This document shows positions 37,355-48,840 of a stretch of 64,000 bases of DNA, piece after piece. The number at the start of each line of letters is the position of its first letter. Within the stretch, counting starts at the first letter, position 1. The stretch lies in assembly GCA_019914995.1 (NCBI GenBank), contig CM034140.1:1240001-1304000 (forward strand). The letters are read 5' to 3'. The translations under genes and the position numbers were made by a program. The notes below the pieces were generated by a model. That model was not told where the DNA came from and ran no database searches. It saw nothing but the letters and a program-made list of their open reading frames with translations. This DNA is from Acanthochlamys bracteata. Lineage: Eukaryota > Streptophyta > Magnoliopsida > Pandanales > Velloziaceae.

Positions 37355-37868
37355 GGGCGAAATCGATGAAAAATGAAACCCAAATCGGAAAACAGCAGTT
37401 GATTGATGGAAAACCACTGGAGAAAAGAGTAGCGTTTAATGCTGGAGAAGAAATGTAGGAGTGTTTTATGAATCTGAGAACTCCAGAAATGGTAGGAAAG
37501 TAATTGATTGGTAGAGATGATGACAAGAGAAGAGAGTGCGTTGTCAAAAAGCATTGAATGAGAAATTGAAATTGTAACGCTTCTTTCTTTCTTTGCTTTT
37601 TGCTTTCGCTCGTTGTTGTTTCCTAGAGAAGTGAACACGTTGAAACCATGAAGAGAGGAAGTGCTGCTTGAAAGACAAAAAGCTTGCAGGATTTCTGTTG
37701 CTTTGCTAATCACCTGCTTGGTTTCTAGCGGAACTTCAATTCAATTGTGAATGAATTATATAAACAGAGAAAAATTGAACCCGGTGTGTTGTTAGATGAA
37801 CCCAAAATCAAAAATAGAAGAACGAATGTAGATGGCAGCTAAAAGTTGAAAAATAAAAGCTGGAGCCG
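37355..37868. promoter_or_regulatory. 5' UTR and promoter region of the VIN3-like gene
   Basis: Five hundred bases between the VIN3-like start codon and the tRNA-Ala gene, both on the minus strand. It must contain the promoter and 5' UTR. I identified no specific site. The overlapping minus-strand open frames here are not family members. Confidence 0.45.
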
Positions 37869-37941
37869 TGGAGCTGCGGGGAATCGAACCCCGTGCCTCT
37901 CGCATGCGAAGCGAGCGCTCTACCATATGAGCTACACCCCC
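37869..37941 (-). tRNA. tRNA-Ala, anticodon CGC
   Basis: Read on the minus strand it starts GGGGGTGTAGCTC and ends GCAGCTCC plus discriminator A. The D arm pairs GCTC with GAGC, the anticodon stem CTCGC/GCGAG encloses the loop TTCGCAT (anticodon CGC, codon GCG), and the T arm is CGGGG-TTCGATT-CCCCG. The G3:U70 wobble pair that identifies alanine tRNAs is present. There is no intron, and CCA is not encoded, as expected in plants. One oddity: acceptor position 5-68 is G-G rather than A-U, a mismatch. Internal A and B box sequences are intact, so it may still be transcribed. Confidence 0.93.
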
Positions 37942-38058
37942 CGTGTTATCTTGTTGTATAATAATATCTACCCGTTAGTTAGGCGCTTGCAATTGTGGTT
38001 GTAAGATTTTTATTTTTGTTTTACTTTAGGCCTATTATCTTTGTTCGTTTGTTTTGGT

Positions 38059-38592
38059 AGGGATGGCAATATGGATTAATGGATCGATTTCGGATTGATT
38101 CATATAATAATTTGATCGAAATTATTCAATTATAATCTGATTTATTTATTTATATGGATTAAAATTGTCAACCCTAATCCAACATATTTATAATTGGATC
38201 AAACTCTGGTCGATCCATTTAATAATTAAATTATTAAATATAAATTATAAAAATTACTTTTTAAATAATAATATATATATATATTATTAATTGTAATATA
38301 CTTAAAAAAATATTAATTTTGACAAAATTTATAAATTAAATAAAAATTACTTAAAATTAAGATAAATTATAAAAATATATATACAAATTAAATTCAAATT
38401 TTTTGCTATTTTTTTTCTAATTATTAAGTAATATATACTATATAAATAGTTATACGAGTTTAAAAGTATCAATTTCGGATCAATCCGAACCCGTTTAAAT
38501 TTTTCGGATTGATCCGAAATCGACCGGAACCGAGTAAAGCTTGACCCAAACTCGATCTTTTTGGATCGGGTCGAAATTTGTCACTCTTAACA
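38059..38592. mobile_element. Non-autonomous hAT-like DNA transposon
   Basis: A 534-base AT-rich segment flanked by a perfect 8-base direct repeat GTTTTGGT (38051-38058 and 38593-38600), the target-duplication length made by hAT transposases. The ends are imperfect inverted repeats: agggatggcaa on the left against aagagtgacaa (complement of the right end), 7 of 11 matching. Inside each end are gatcgg-like subterminal motifs (ggatcgatttcggattgat on the left, ttcggattgatccgaaat on the right). There is no transposase frame, so it would need a helper. Confidence 0.75.
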
Positions 38593-39074
38593 GTTTTGGT
38601 TTTTGTCTTGTTGCAAGATTTATTAAACATTTGTTAAAAAAATTTTAATTTCATGTTATTTATCAATATAATTTGGAAATAATATTAATAAAAATTTGAA
38701 CAAAAATTGTTTATATATCTCTCATTGTCAGTTAATTTGAAAGAAAATTTAAATTTATCACAATATTCAACCAATTTTCGTCCTTTAGATAGAAATACTA
38801 TAGCTTTTAATACTCTTACGTATATAGAATAAGATACATCTCCTAGAACGGGCAATTACTCTTTATTGTTATTTATTCTTCTTTCATAAAACTGTAGTTT
38901 ATGTATAAATGTGGGATAATAGCAGCTCAAATAGATGACAATTTTATACAGTTCTTCTGAAAAATCTTTGAGAAATAATTCAGGCTATGACATGAGCAAA
39001 CAAACTTCATGAATCGATTTTGTTCTAGAGAAAACACTGCATATAATGAAAGGTTTGATTTGTGGGGTCGTTTG

Positions 39075-39300
39075 GTTCAGCTTACTGAAATAATTAATTT
39101 TTTATTTTTTAATATATTTTTTATAGTATTTAAAAAATTTATTTTGAAATTTAAAAAATATAAAAATTTCATATAATAAAATTTTTATATTACTTATATT
39201 TATTATTTTTTAAATCAAAAAAATAAAACTTATTTTTAAAAAACTAAAAATATTTTTTTTAAAAAAAAAGTTATTTTATAAGCATTTTTAAATGACTTCT
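39075..39300. repeat. AT-rich, near-palindromic MITE-like repeat (copy 5)
   Basis: Begins after ggggtcgtttggttcagc and ends near aaaaagttattttataagc. T-rich tracts on the left are complemented by A-rich tracts on the right, and a central palindromic part includes ttatataataaaa-like words shared with copy 1. Edges approximate. Confidence 0.5.
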
Positions 39301-39420
39301 GAATCATTTTGTTAAAAAAATGTAATACAGGTGGTTGGAGCTTTCCCTGCTACTGTATGATCTGTATAATAACGCAGGTGGTTTGCTGCTTGAAAACTTT
39401 AAAACAATTTTTAAGCATTC

Positions 39421-39556
39421 ATTATATCTAACTATTTGAGTTAAGATAGAGTTTTCCAATCGCCATTGAATTATATTAACTATTTGAGTTAAGATAGAGT
39501 TTTCCAATCGCCATTGAATTATATTAACTATTTGAGTTAAGATGGAGTTTTCCAGT
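39421..39556 (+). repeat. 48-base tandem repeat, about 2.7 copies
   Basis: The words actatttgagttaagat begin at 39431, 39479 and 39527, an exact 48-base period. The first two units agree fully where compared, and the third drifts after gagttttcca. It lies in intergenic DNA with no coding function apparent. Confidence 0.9.
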
Positions 39557-39689
39557 CACAAGGATGATGTGACAGAAATTTAGTTAAAATAATGTCACAT
39601 CTTAATTCTGGATGGACTAGCATAATTAATACAGAATAATTATTATATCCACAAGTTGTTAAGTAAGTTTCTTACTTGAAATATGAGAA

Positions 39690-39905
39690 TAACGAACTTG
39701 AGAATTACTTTTGAAATAATTTTTTTAAATAAAAATATTTTATTTAATTTTAAAAATAAGTTATATTTTTATTAAAAAGTAATTAATTTTTTTCTATATT
39801 TTTAAATATTTAAATAAATTATATAAAATATTATAAAAAATTTATTGAAAAATATAAAATAAAATAGAGTTGTAAAATAAAATAAAATGCAATTTCAAAA
39901 GGACT
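39690..39905. repeat. AT-rich MITE-like repeat (copy 6)
   Basis: From acttttgaaataattttt to gcaatttcaaaaggac: the ends contain the inverted words ttttgaaat and atttcaaaa, and the body is A/T tracts. It has the same architecture as copy 2. Confidence 0.45.
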
Positions 39906-39984
39906 CTAAATACTCAAGAAACAAAACAATGTTCTGCGTAATTTCTTTAAGCACAAGATTTCCATGTTTCAGAGTTTTCGTCCG

Positions 39985-40165
39985 GGAAATTTTTAAAGTG
40001 TTTATTAAATAAAAAAAATTTTAAATTCAAAATAATTTTATTTAAAAAATAAATATGTTATTAATTTTTAAATTAATATAAATTTTATAAAAAGTTTTTA
40101 AAATTTAGTAAAAAATATGAAATAAAATTTCAAAATAAAATGATAATAAAACGGACGGCCAAACA
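39985..40165. repeat. AT-rich MITE-like repeat (copy 7)
   Basis: From cgggaaatttttaaagtg to aaacggacggccaaacatg. It includes the GC-bearing end typical of such elements (a Tggccg/cggcca-type edge) and a body of A/T tracts. Boundaries are inferred by similarity to neighbours. Confidence 0.4.
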
Positions 40166-41633
40166 TGAGATAAGATGATCCTTAAACTGAAATAGATAGT
40201 GAGTATACACTCACAGGAATGTAATTAATTGAAAATAAAAAGGAACTCAACTTAGTCGTAGGCAGAAATCTTCAAAAATCATTATTTTATGTACATTGGT
40301 TGAACTTAATGACGGCATACAACACTGTCACACCTGCACAAACAAAATATAGCTGTTATTTGAATCAGTTTTAAGCATTTGCAAGTATTTCACCAGTCTA
40401 AACCATATAAAGAAATATTAAAACATATAAGCTATATAAACTTAGACGAAATAAAAGTTTCCAGAAATTTATTTGTCGACCTTTCTATCAGTCACAGGCT
40501 TACAGCTGATATGGAAGATGGGAGGCAAAGAACAATAAAAGAGCTGGAAGTTATAGTTGGATTTCCATTTAAATTGTTGAGGATGAGTTACAGATCCACA
40601 CCTAAGTTCAAACACCTGGCGAAAACAATGAAAACAGATCAGAATCAATTTAATCAGTAAATAATAGATCGCCTTGAATGCTGTGTGCACTGAATTTTCA
40701 GATATCAAACATAGACAGAAGTTAATTGCATTTCAGATTTTCATGTCCCCTTTGTGTTTAAAATTTGATCAACCATGCATATGCTTGATCAAATGATGAA
40801 GAAAATGAAACAAGGGTCTTTCAAATCGCAACTTCCAAAGATTAAGTAGTTCTCAAGAAAAAATAATGTGGTCCTAGATTACCATATATCCAGATACGAA
40901 ATGATAAAAAATATAGAAAGCATTTTTCTGGAATTAGATCACTTTATTTTTCCAAAACTTGTTAGTAAGAGGTGAATGTTAAGTATGCCAACTGACTCTT
41001 TCTTCAATTAAACTCCATTTAATTTTCATAGAGAAAATCTTACCCAGTGACTGGACAAGAAATAAAAAGATTAAAACGCAAAAGATACGTTGTTCGGAGG
41101 ACGGACTGTCTCCAGCAAGTTATTTGGCATCTGCAGTAATGGCATAATGTCGCCAAAATCTGATTATCTTAAAATGGAACTATTGATGAAGAACACTACT
41201 TCAAAACATATGAATTCAATCATGACCGATGTTATTGGTCTTGATGATGGTTGTGTTGTTGTTCAATGGAACAATATGGGTAAGTGGTATGACCCCTTTC
41301 AGATTATTTGCTCTAAAATCATTAGTGTCAATGAAGAACTTCTCTCAGCTTCTGAAATAGGCTAGAAATAGCTACAGCCAGAAGCATGGAATGGCACCTC
41401 TAAGGTTCTGCATCACAACACTAGTAATTCAGCAAACCAACCACAAGAACCCAAACCAAGCTGATCTGATTCAACTTATTTGGTTTGATTGACACCAAAA
41501 ACTCCCTAAGTATGAAATCAACATTAAAAACCGAACCTAACCGTCCACACTAACCAACAGTTCACAACCTCCTCTTCAATTAAAACTCCCAACTACCCCA
41601 GCTCCCCTATTCCTGCTCTTTCTCTGCTCTCTT

Positions 41634-41639
41634 TATATA
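41634..41639 (+). promoter_or_regulatory. Candidate TATA box of the CER26-like gene
   Basis: TATATA inside ctttatatacagc, about 130 bases before the start codon at 41767, a normal distance for a plant TATA box plus a short 5' UTR. Confidence 0.55.
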
Positions 41640-41766
41640 CAGCACATCAACACTACATCAGTCGGAAACCTTCAACCATAACAACCTTCACCTCTTCTAT
41701 CTTGTTGATCTTGTTGTTCTTATTGTGCAATATTTGTCACTGTTGTTTCTTACTAATTAATTAGCC

Positions 41767-44676
41767 ATGGTAGTTTCCCAAGAATCTCCACTGGCTTATG
41801 GCCACAGATACTCCACAGTGGTGCCGGGAAACGTAACTGGCGATCACGTGACACACGAGCTCAACGGAATCGATCTCGCAATGAAGCTTCACTACCTAAA
41901 ATTTATCTACTACTTCAAACCTTCTAAAATAATCAACGAAGAGCTAACAACTCCTGTACTGAAAGGGCCTATGTTTCCGTTGCTAGATTTATATTTTCCT
42001 GTTGCTGGAAGGATAAGGAAATCAGAATCTGGATGGCCTTCAATCAAGTGCAATGACAGTGGTGTGAGGATTGTTGAAGCAAAGTGTGACAAAACTTTGG
42101 ATGGGTGCTTGTTGGAGGAGGACGCTTCGAGGTATCACTATTTGGTTTCTGATAAAGTTATTGGACCTGATCTCCATTTTTCTCCCACTGTTCTTGTTCA
42201 GGTGAGAGCTCTACAGTTTTTTATTTTTGTTTTATTTTTATTTAAAGTTGCAAAAGTTTTTCCTACTGGGAAACAAAACAGAAGAGACTTCAGAGAGAGT
42301 TCTGAATCCAGATCCACAAACTAAACTGGAAATGGAGGGGGTTCTATAGGAGAGAACTTTGAAATTATTTATAAGTTCTTCAAGTTTCACAAAGAGAACA
42401 TAGTTCATACAATAATATCTCGCAGAAAAGCATTACACTATAATTCCAAATGGGTCTTTAAAATGTCAGAAATGAGCATAGGTCTTATTGGGTGGTTGTT
42501 CATTTTCAGATCTTGTATTTTTCTTTAACAGAAAAATTGTCAACTTTTGGACTAAATTTTCTCATATTAAATGACAAGCTTTGAAACCAATCCTTGAATA
42601 GCATTTAGAATCAAGGAATTTACAAAAGTTGCTTTTATACATAAAAATGGAGAACAATATGTTTTCTAAGAAAAGCAAGTTATTCCTAATTTCATCTAAA
42701 TATGTGAAGAGTATTTACATTATTTTCTAGATAGATACCTACCTAGTGCGTGCGGTTATTGAAGGTTCGTCAAGACTCAAGAGCTTGGCATGGGAAGATG
42801 GGTAGGTAGAAAGTTTTCAGTCCTAACTATCCACAATAACTTTGGTGTGACTCCATAATAAATAATGTTGGAAAGTACCTAAAGCAACCACGAGAAGATT
42901 CTGATGCTAAGTCTGTTTTGGAGATTTGTTCCCCTCTTCTCTTCAGAAAATTCTGATGCTAACACTCAACTCTTTTTTTAAAATAATAATAATAGACTTC
43001 AATGATTAAGCTTTGAGCAAGAAGTCATATTTTTGCAAATAGTATATCCGAACTTCAAACAAATATAATAATAGTATAGAACAAGTATAAGATGGAGAAA
43101 TTTGTATCTGGAAGAGCAACCAAACCGTACCATATATTGAAGGCTCATCTTTGAGACAGCATTGAAGAGCAGCTTGGCTTGAGTACTGCCAGCTGACATT
43201 GGAAGGTAGCTTTCAGATAGCTAATGTAGAATCCATTGCAACTGAATCGGTCATTTCAAGAGTTCCCTTTTATCCTGAGATTGAACAAGCCTTCCATAGT
43301 TTTTCATCCAATCATTCAGTGCTGAAATTATTTTAGAGAGACAGAGTATCAACCATATATCTTCAGTAACAACTTTCATGGGCTAAGAATAAGATTCCAC
43401 ATTTCCACATTATTGATAGACAAGCAGACCAAGTATAGCAGACTGTAAACAACATGTCATTGCAACCTCAGGTAAAAATAAATCTAGATGGACTAGCATA
43501 AACCAAAATTTGACCTTGTTATAATTAAGTTATGGAGATATCTAATTAGCGATCACTTTACTAGGTCAATCTGAACCAAATTAAGTAAGGCAAAGCTGAA
43601 ACCAAATAACAATTTCAGAATTTCAAAGCTACAATGGTCGAACCCGTGAAATTATAAGCTCACCTGGAGTATGTACCTCCTTTCGATATTATTAAAAGAT
43701 TCTTATGCAATATTGCTTTTGAAACAGTGAAATAAAAGTTTTGGTGCATATATTCCGACCACCAAATAATTTCTTAATGGAACTTTGCATCTTAGGTTCC
43801 ATTCATTTCCTTATAATCTCACTATATCCACTACAGTTCACTCGGTTTAAATGTGGCGGCATAGCAGTTGGACTGAGCTGGGCTCATGTGCTTGGTGATG
43901 CTGCCTCAGCTATAAGCTTCTTCAACCTGTATGGGCAACTGCTTTCGAGCAACCCTTCAGTTAAGCTAGACAACCTCCAGATTCAACAAAACAAAGACCA
44001 CAAGGCACACATGTTTTCAATTGACGATAAGAAACCATTGTCTGTAAAGGAGATTGAGGCTGTTGGTGAATGCTGGAAGGCGCCAACCAAGCGTAAGATG
44101 GAAATTGTGTCCTTCATGATCAATGAAGAAAAGCTGAAGCAGTTTGAATCTAAATTCTTGGTTCAAGGACAGTTAGCTCCATTCGAGCTTATATCAGCTC
44201 TGTTCTGGAAGTGCTTGGCCAAGGTCAGAGGAGGAGAGCCACATTTGGTGACTATTTGCAGATTGATACAGTCAACAGAAAAAACGATCTTAAGGAATGA
44301 CCAACTAATAACCACAGTAAGGATAGACTCCTCACCTACCAAGAATGAGCTCTTTGAGTTAGCAATGGCATTGACCAAAGAAGAAAAAGATGAGAAGGCG
44401 GCAATTGAGGGACTAATCAACAAAGAGACTGGCCAACCAGATTTACTTCTTTATGGTGCGAACCTGACATTTGTTGATTGGGAGGGGTTAGACCTGAATA
44501 GTTTAGAACTGAAGGGTCAGAAACCAGTCCACATAGAGTGCAGTATCGATGGGGTAGGTGAAGAAGGAACAGTACTGGTGCAGAGAGGCAAGGATAGAAT
44601 GGTCACAGTAATCCTAGATGAGAATGAGGTCTCCCCACTCAGGGAGGTGCTTAAAAATGACTGGACTATAGCTTGA
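41767..44676 (+). CDS. CER26/CER2-like BAHD-family protein (very-long-chain wax elongation)
   Basis: CER2-type BAHD proteins help the fatty-acid elongase extend acyl chains beyond C28 for cuticular wax at the ER. Two exons (41767-42201 and 43837-44676) give 424 residues, the usual BAHD length. Family landmarks: PVLKGPMFPLLDLYFPVAGR near residues 60-80, the HxxxD motif as HVLGD (about 162-166) inside GLSWAHVLGDAASA, and the C-terminal position where acyltransferases have DFGWG holding VDWEG instead (about 358-362). Loss of DFGWG with retained HxxxD is characteristic of the CER2-like clade. The intron is 1635 bases at the conserved BAHD position. An upstream methionine at 43741 lies in the intron and is not used. 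CER26 against CER2 is judged from wording only. Confidence 0.85.
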
Positions 44677-45039
44677 GGAATTTGTTTTCCTGTAGAAGAA
44701 TGGAGAGTCTATCAGCATATCAAGAAGAAATCCAAATACAATATTTTCTGCTTCAACAGAATTTGTTCAACTGGTCATATATGTAGCTTATGGTGGTGCT
44801 AAAAGAAGTGATTAATTTATTATTGCATTCTGTATGAACTGAGTTAGACTTATACTCCTGAAGTTCCCATGCCTGGAAGCAGTAGAGTTGGATCCAATTT
44901 TATCTTCGAAGGAATTTTTAGCAGCTAATTACGTACGTGTATTAAATTATTAAGCTTTCAAATATTTCTGGAAAAGAGATTGTACTTTTGTACCACAAAG
45001 CATGTGACAGATGTACCTACATCAATAGCTTTTATTGTA
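44677..45039. other. 3' UTR and intergenic gap before the FBPase pseudogene
   Basis: Probably the CER26-like 3' UTR and the region beyond. I see no gene or repeat in it. Confidence 0.4.
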
Positions 45040-46700
45040 TCAGACTTCATATCCAGGATTGATCTTCTGTTGAATATTATCATAGCTTCCTGATTCCTGC
45101 AATTCTTCCAAGATCTGCAGGAACAAAGGAAGCCTTTGATGAAGTTTAACTGGTTGAGTTCAGAGAATCTTGTTTTTGCCACAGAAGCCCTTCCACCAGC
45201 ATGCTCCACAAGAAAACGGGATTTCCCTGTTAGACCAAATGAAGATTGTCCCTTGGATTCACTGCAGCTCATCCATACATAAGTCTTCAGCGTAAATCCG
45301 CCACAATTGAACTTATATAATCCGCTGAGTATTTCTTAGGAAACTGACCTTTGCCTTGTCCAATGGTGTCGATATATCACCTCAAAACATCAGGCAACTG
45401 GAATAATTTGCATCAATTACTGAATAGATTTGTCCTGGAATTCACAAGTGCAAAAATATAAGAAAAAGAATGTCAAAAACATAACCAAAGTTAAAACATA
45501 TGTAATGTACTGCTCAAGTGGTTTACATAACACAATCTTAATCTTACCTCGTGAGGAATCTGGATGGAAGGATGGGTAACAACAAAGTCAGAAGAGTGAT
45601 CAAGTAATAATGCATGTGTTCCTGAAATCAGCAACAACAAGCTTATTCCCACTCTGTAGGGAATTGACTTATGCTATCTCTTCCACCGGTAGGTGATCTA
45701 GTTTAGGAAGTGTATTATAGACCCCAAATATTGTTCAAGTAGGAATGGAGGCATCGATAGTCCGAGATCCATCCAGAGGATCAGTAATTACTACAAAAAG
45801 AACCATCAACACTATCCAAACTGGAGAATCATCTTCTTCTGATGCAATAAAAAGAATTTTGCAATGGGGACAGTTCGATTTCATTCTGCATAAGAAAGTC
45901 AACAAGCAGTTAGATAGTGGAATATGATAAAATTTCTAGATGGTGCAAATACAACTTCAAATACTTTGCTAACAAAATAGATGATGGTATCCTCTGATTC
46001 TTATCTTATACAATCTATGCTCTCAAAGACTGATATTTCTTTTAACTAAGTGCCATTCACATCATAGAAAAAAGAAGGGAACTACTGTTTTGGGCATAGT
46101 GCCGGATGAAATCGCATATTAAATCAGATTATCCTTTACATTACGGAGACAAATCATTACGGAGATATTCATGTTTCTACTGATACAACAACTTTCTGTT
46201 GTACAAGATGCTATATATGTAACTGAAATCAATCTATATAATCTAAATATTACCCATTCACAAATAAAAGAAACAGAATAGAAGTGCAACAACAACAAAC
46301 AATATCAACAAGCGACGCATGACGTAGTACGTAGTTAAGAACATGTATATTACCGAGACGACATCGAGCGGCTGCGGAGCAACTCTCTCAGCCGCAGCAG
46401 CTACCTCAGCACCGCCAGCCGCTGCCCGCTTAGCAAGTTCTGAACTAAATGGTGATGCAACCAAAGAAGCAATCTTTTTGCTGACATACTGAATATGGGC
46501 AAGCGGAACAATTAGATCACCTCCAACATCAACCCCTTCCTTGCCGGCGAACTCCATCAGCGTTTGGTACTCTTTCTTGCATGATCCATACTAGATTGAA
46601 ATGTGATTTTATTTGGTTGAAGAGAAATAGAACAATTGGAGCAGTGATGGCGGGAAACGGTGAGGGAGATTGAATTGCGAAGGATCGAAAGAGATTGCAT
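45040..46700 (-). pseudogene. Fructose-1,6-bisphosphatase pseudogene (probably plastid type)
   Basis: On the minus strand the blocks run from a start-like ATG at 46700 through EGVDVGGDLIVPLAHIQ, KKIASLVASPFSSELAK and QPLDVVS (ending in a GT donor), then ITDPLDGSRTIDASIPT, TIFGVYNTLPKLDHLPVEE, GTHALLLDHSSDFVVTHPS, KGQFPKKYSADYI, NPRDNLHLV, FLVEHAGGRAS, PVKLHQRLPLFL and NIQQKINPGYEV with a normal stop at 45042-45040. Breaks: a frame change before MEFAGKE, a shortened and shifted exon ahead of DPLDGS, GGA changed to TGA at 45737-45735 after IPT, a TAA after VEEIA, loss of the YVLYSS segment, and several stops near VADLR and NLHLV. Exons and introns are still separate, so it is a duplicated gene that decayed in place. 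It resembles the divergent FBPase class of Arabidopsis At5g64380. Confidence 0.92.
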
Positions 46701-47379
46701 TGTTCAGGAGAGAATTAATTGTGAGAGATTTTGAAAGAGACATCCAAGTTGGGAAGAATTTTTCTGGATAATTGTGTGGGATTTCTGCTTTCTGAAAGCA
46801 GAAGACCACTATAGTAGCACACTATCCATTAGTCCAAAGAAAGTAGGATGTGAATTTTAATGGCCCGAAAATGCAAACATATTGATCAATATTGCAGAAA
46901 CTTTCTTAGTGTATATATAAAGTATAAACGGGACAATGTATCATGAAAGTAGAAGGTGATATTTATAGGACATACATTGAAAACATAGAAATAGTAGAAA
47001 ATTTCCGTTAAGAAATGAGTTTTAGGCGCCAGAAAATTAAAATACAAAAGTCCACATTCGCACAAAAAACATCCCAATAACCTATTTCGTAAAGGAGGCT
47101 ACAAAAATTAAAAAGTAAAAAGATGATATTTTATTAGCCTTATGCTGCAAAAAGGAAATGGGATTTTTGCAGAAAACAACTATAAACCATTTGCAGAGGT
47201 GGACTCCATCTCCTACAGTGCTAAGACTATTTTCGAGGCCCTATAATAAAAACAGCAAACACTATAAGAGTATAAGTAGGATAAAATAAGATATGCAAAA
47301 GTCGACCAAAACAACATCGTTTTGCATGATAGGGCAGACTAGTCTATTCGAAGAGAGGGTATGTTTGGATTCATTAAAG

Positions 47380-47840
47380 AAATAAGAGTAAGAGTACGCA
47401 TAGAAAAAATAATAATAGGACAGATAGAAAAGAATAGTTAATTGATCTTATGATGTTTGGATATATAGTAAAAATAATAAAATAATATATTTAAATAGAT
47501 GGGTAAATAAATAAGTACTGGAAGTAAATTTTTTATAAAAGACTCAAATACCTTTTTAATTTATATTAATATTACTTTATTTAAAATAATTTTAACTAAT
47601 TTATTAATATAAATTTAAATAAATTTATTAGTATAACTTTTAACTTAATTTTTAATATTAATATAAAATTATATTAATTATTAAATATAAAAAATAATTA
47701 TATAATTATATAATAAAAAATTAAATTATTATAATATAAAATAACATGTATTAATTTAAAAATATTAATAAAAATAAATATGAATTAAAAATTTATATTA
47801 AATTTATTAAATATTAAATTAGATAAAAGTTAAATAAGTA
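47380..47840. repeat. AT-rich insertion-like block
   Basis: About 460 bases of nearly pure A/T tracts with the word atgtttggat occurring near both 47360 and 47451. It splits the surrounding TGCA-motif field and resembles the AT-rich MITE-like copies, but is longer. No target duplication was resolved. Confidence 0.35.
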
Positions 47841-48802
47841 AAAAGATAAAAGGGGAAGCAAAATTGCTTCCCTTTGTGTCACCATGTGTACCTACTGATT
47901 TGGTGAATACATATTTAACCATAGAATAGTGAAGATGATGGGTTATAATTCTCCATCACTTCTTTTAATGAAAAAGTAACAAACGGATAGGGAATCTGTT
48001 AACTTCGTCGTCACTTTTCATGTCTGCCCATAATCCAAACGGAGCATAAGAGGAAGTGTGAATGTTTACCGGAAACTCCCAGAAGAATAATATAATGCAT
48101 GAAGAAACCCCATTTCCTAAAAGTAGAATGTCATTTGTAACGGACTGATTATGCAATAAAGTAAATTACGCAATTTATAAGAACATCTGTGAGAAGAGAA
48201 TTTTGCATGAGAGGGTTTTTAGCGAAAGATAGAAACCCATCTTAGAAGGGGTTGAAAGAAAATTGCAACTGGAAGATTTCTATTGAAAAAGGGAAACGGC
48301 GTATTTGCAACATACATCCTGGAGAATGACATTTAGTTAAAATTCCTTCCTGCTACGATCAAGTAGAAACTGAATTTTAGAGGTCTGAAAATAGAAGTAT
48401 AGGCATAAGACACTAGTATGCAGAATAAGCCCAAAAGAATATAATTTGCAGTAAAGGGCTAATATCTTCGAAGTAGAAAATGTTCTTAGAGGTTCTATAT
48501 TGTAAAAAGTGGGAATGTTTAAGGCTATAAACGCCAAATTAAAAGATAATTGCAGGGTAAGGCCCAATTTTAATAGTAGAGTGCAAATTTGGGAGGATTG
48601 ATTCTGCAATAGTGGAAATGACACCGTTTTCATAAAACACCCCTAGTATCTCGTTTGCAAAGACGGCCGCTCTTTTCGTAAAGTCAAAATTGTTTATTAT
48701 GGCCTATAAATGCAAATAAAACAGAATGTTGAATTTATGCAGAAAACACCCCAATTAAAACTGCTTATCACCAAGCTACCTGAGCTCGATCGATCCCTTC
48801 GT

Positions 48803-48840
48803 AAACCCTAATTCCAGTGAAGGAGAGAACGCTAGGGTTT
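48803..48840 (+). promoter_or_regulatory. Telo-box pair in the LLPH-like 5' region
   Basis: AAACCCTAA at 48803-48811 and its complement TAGGGTTT at 48833-48840, within 50 bases of the start codon. Telo-boxes are typical of plant ribosomal-protein and ribosome-biogenesis promoters, which agrees with the predicted nucleolar role of the gene. Confidence 0.75.

Larger units (their letters stand above)
37942..41766. other. 3.8 kb repeat-rich intergenic region
   Basis: Lies between the tRNA and the CER26-like gene. It holds a hAT-like element (38059-38592), AT-rich MITE-like copies (about 39075-39300, 39690-39905, 39985-40165) and a 48-base tandem repeat (39421-39556). The open stretches at 40379-40660 and 41090-41365 on the plus strand have no recognisable family. 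The last 150 bases are the CER26-like promoter and 5' UTR. Confidence 0.6.

Noticed and set aside
40320..40660. Possible minus-strand exon pair ending VLYAVIKFNQCT
   Set aside because: Acceptor-like AGs precede both pieces, but I could not link them to a family or to an upstream exon.
40379..41365. Plus-strand frames at 40379-40660 and 41090-41365
   Set aside because: No family recognised, no phase-consistent exon chain, and they sit in a repeat-rich spacer.
43741..43836. Separate gene starting at 43741 before the second BAHD exon
   Set aside because: The stretch is intron sequence ending in a CAG acceptor at 43836; exon 1 at 41767 completes the protein.
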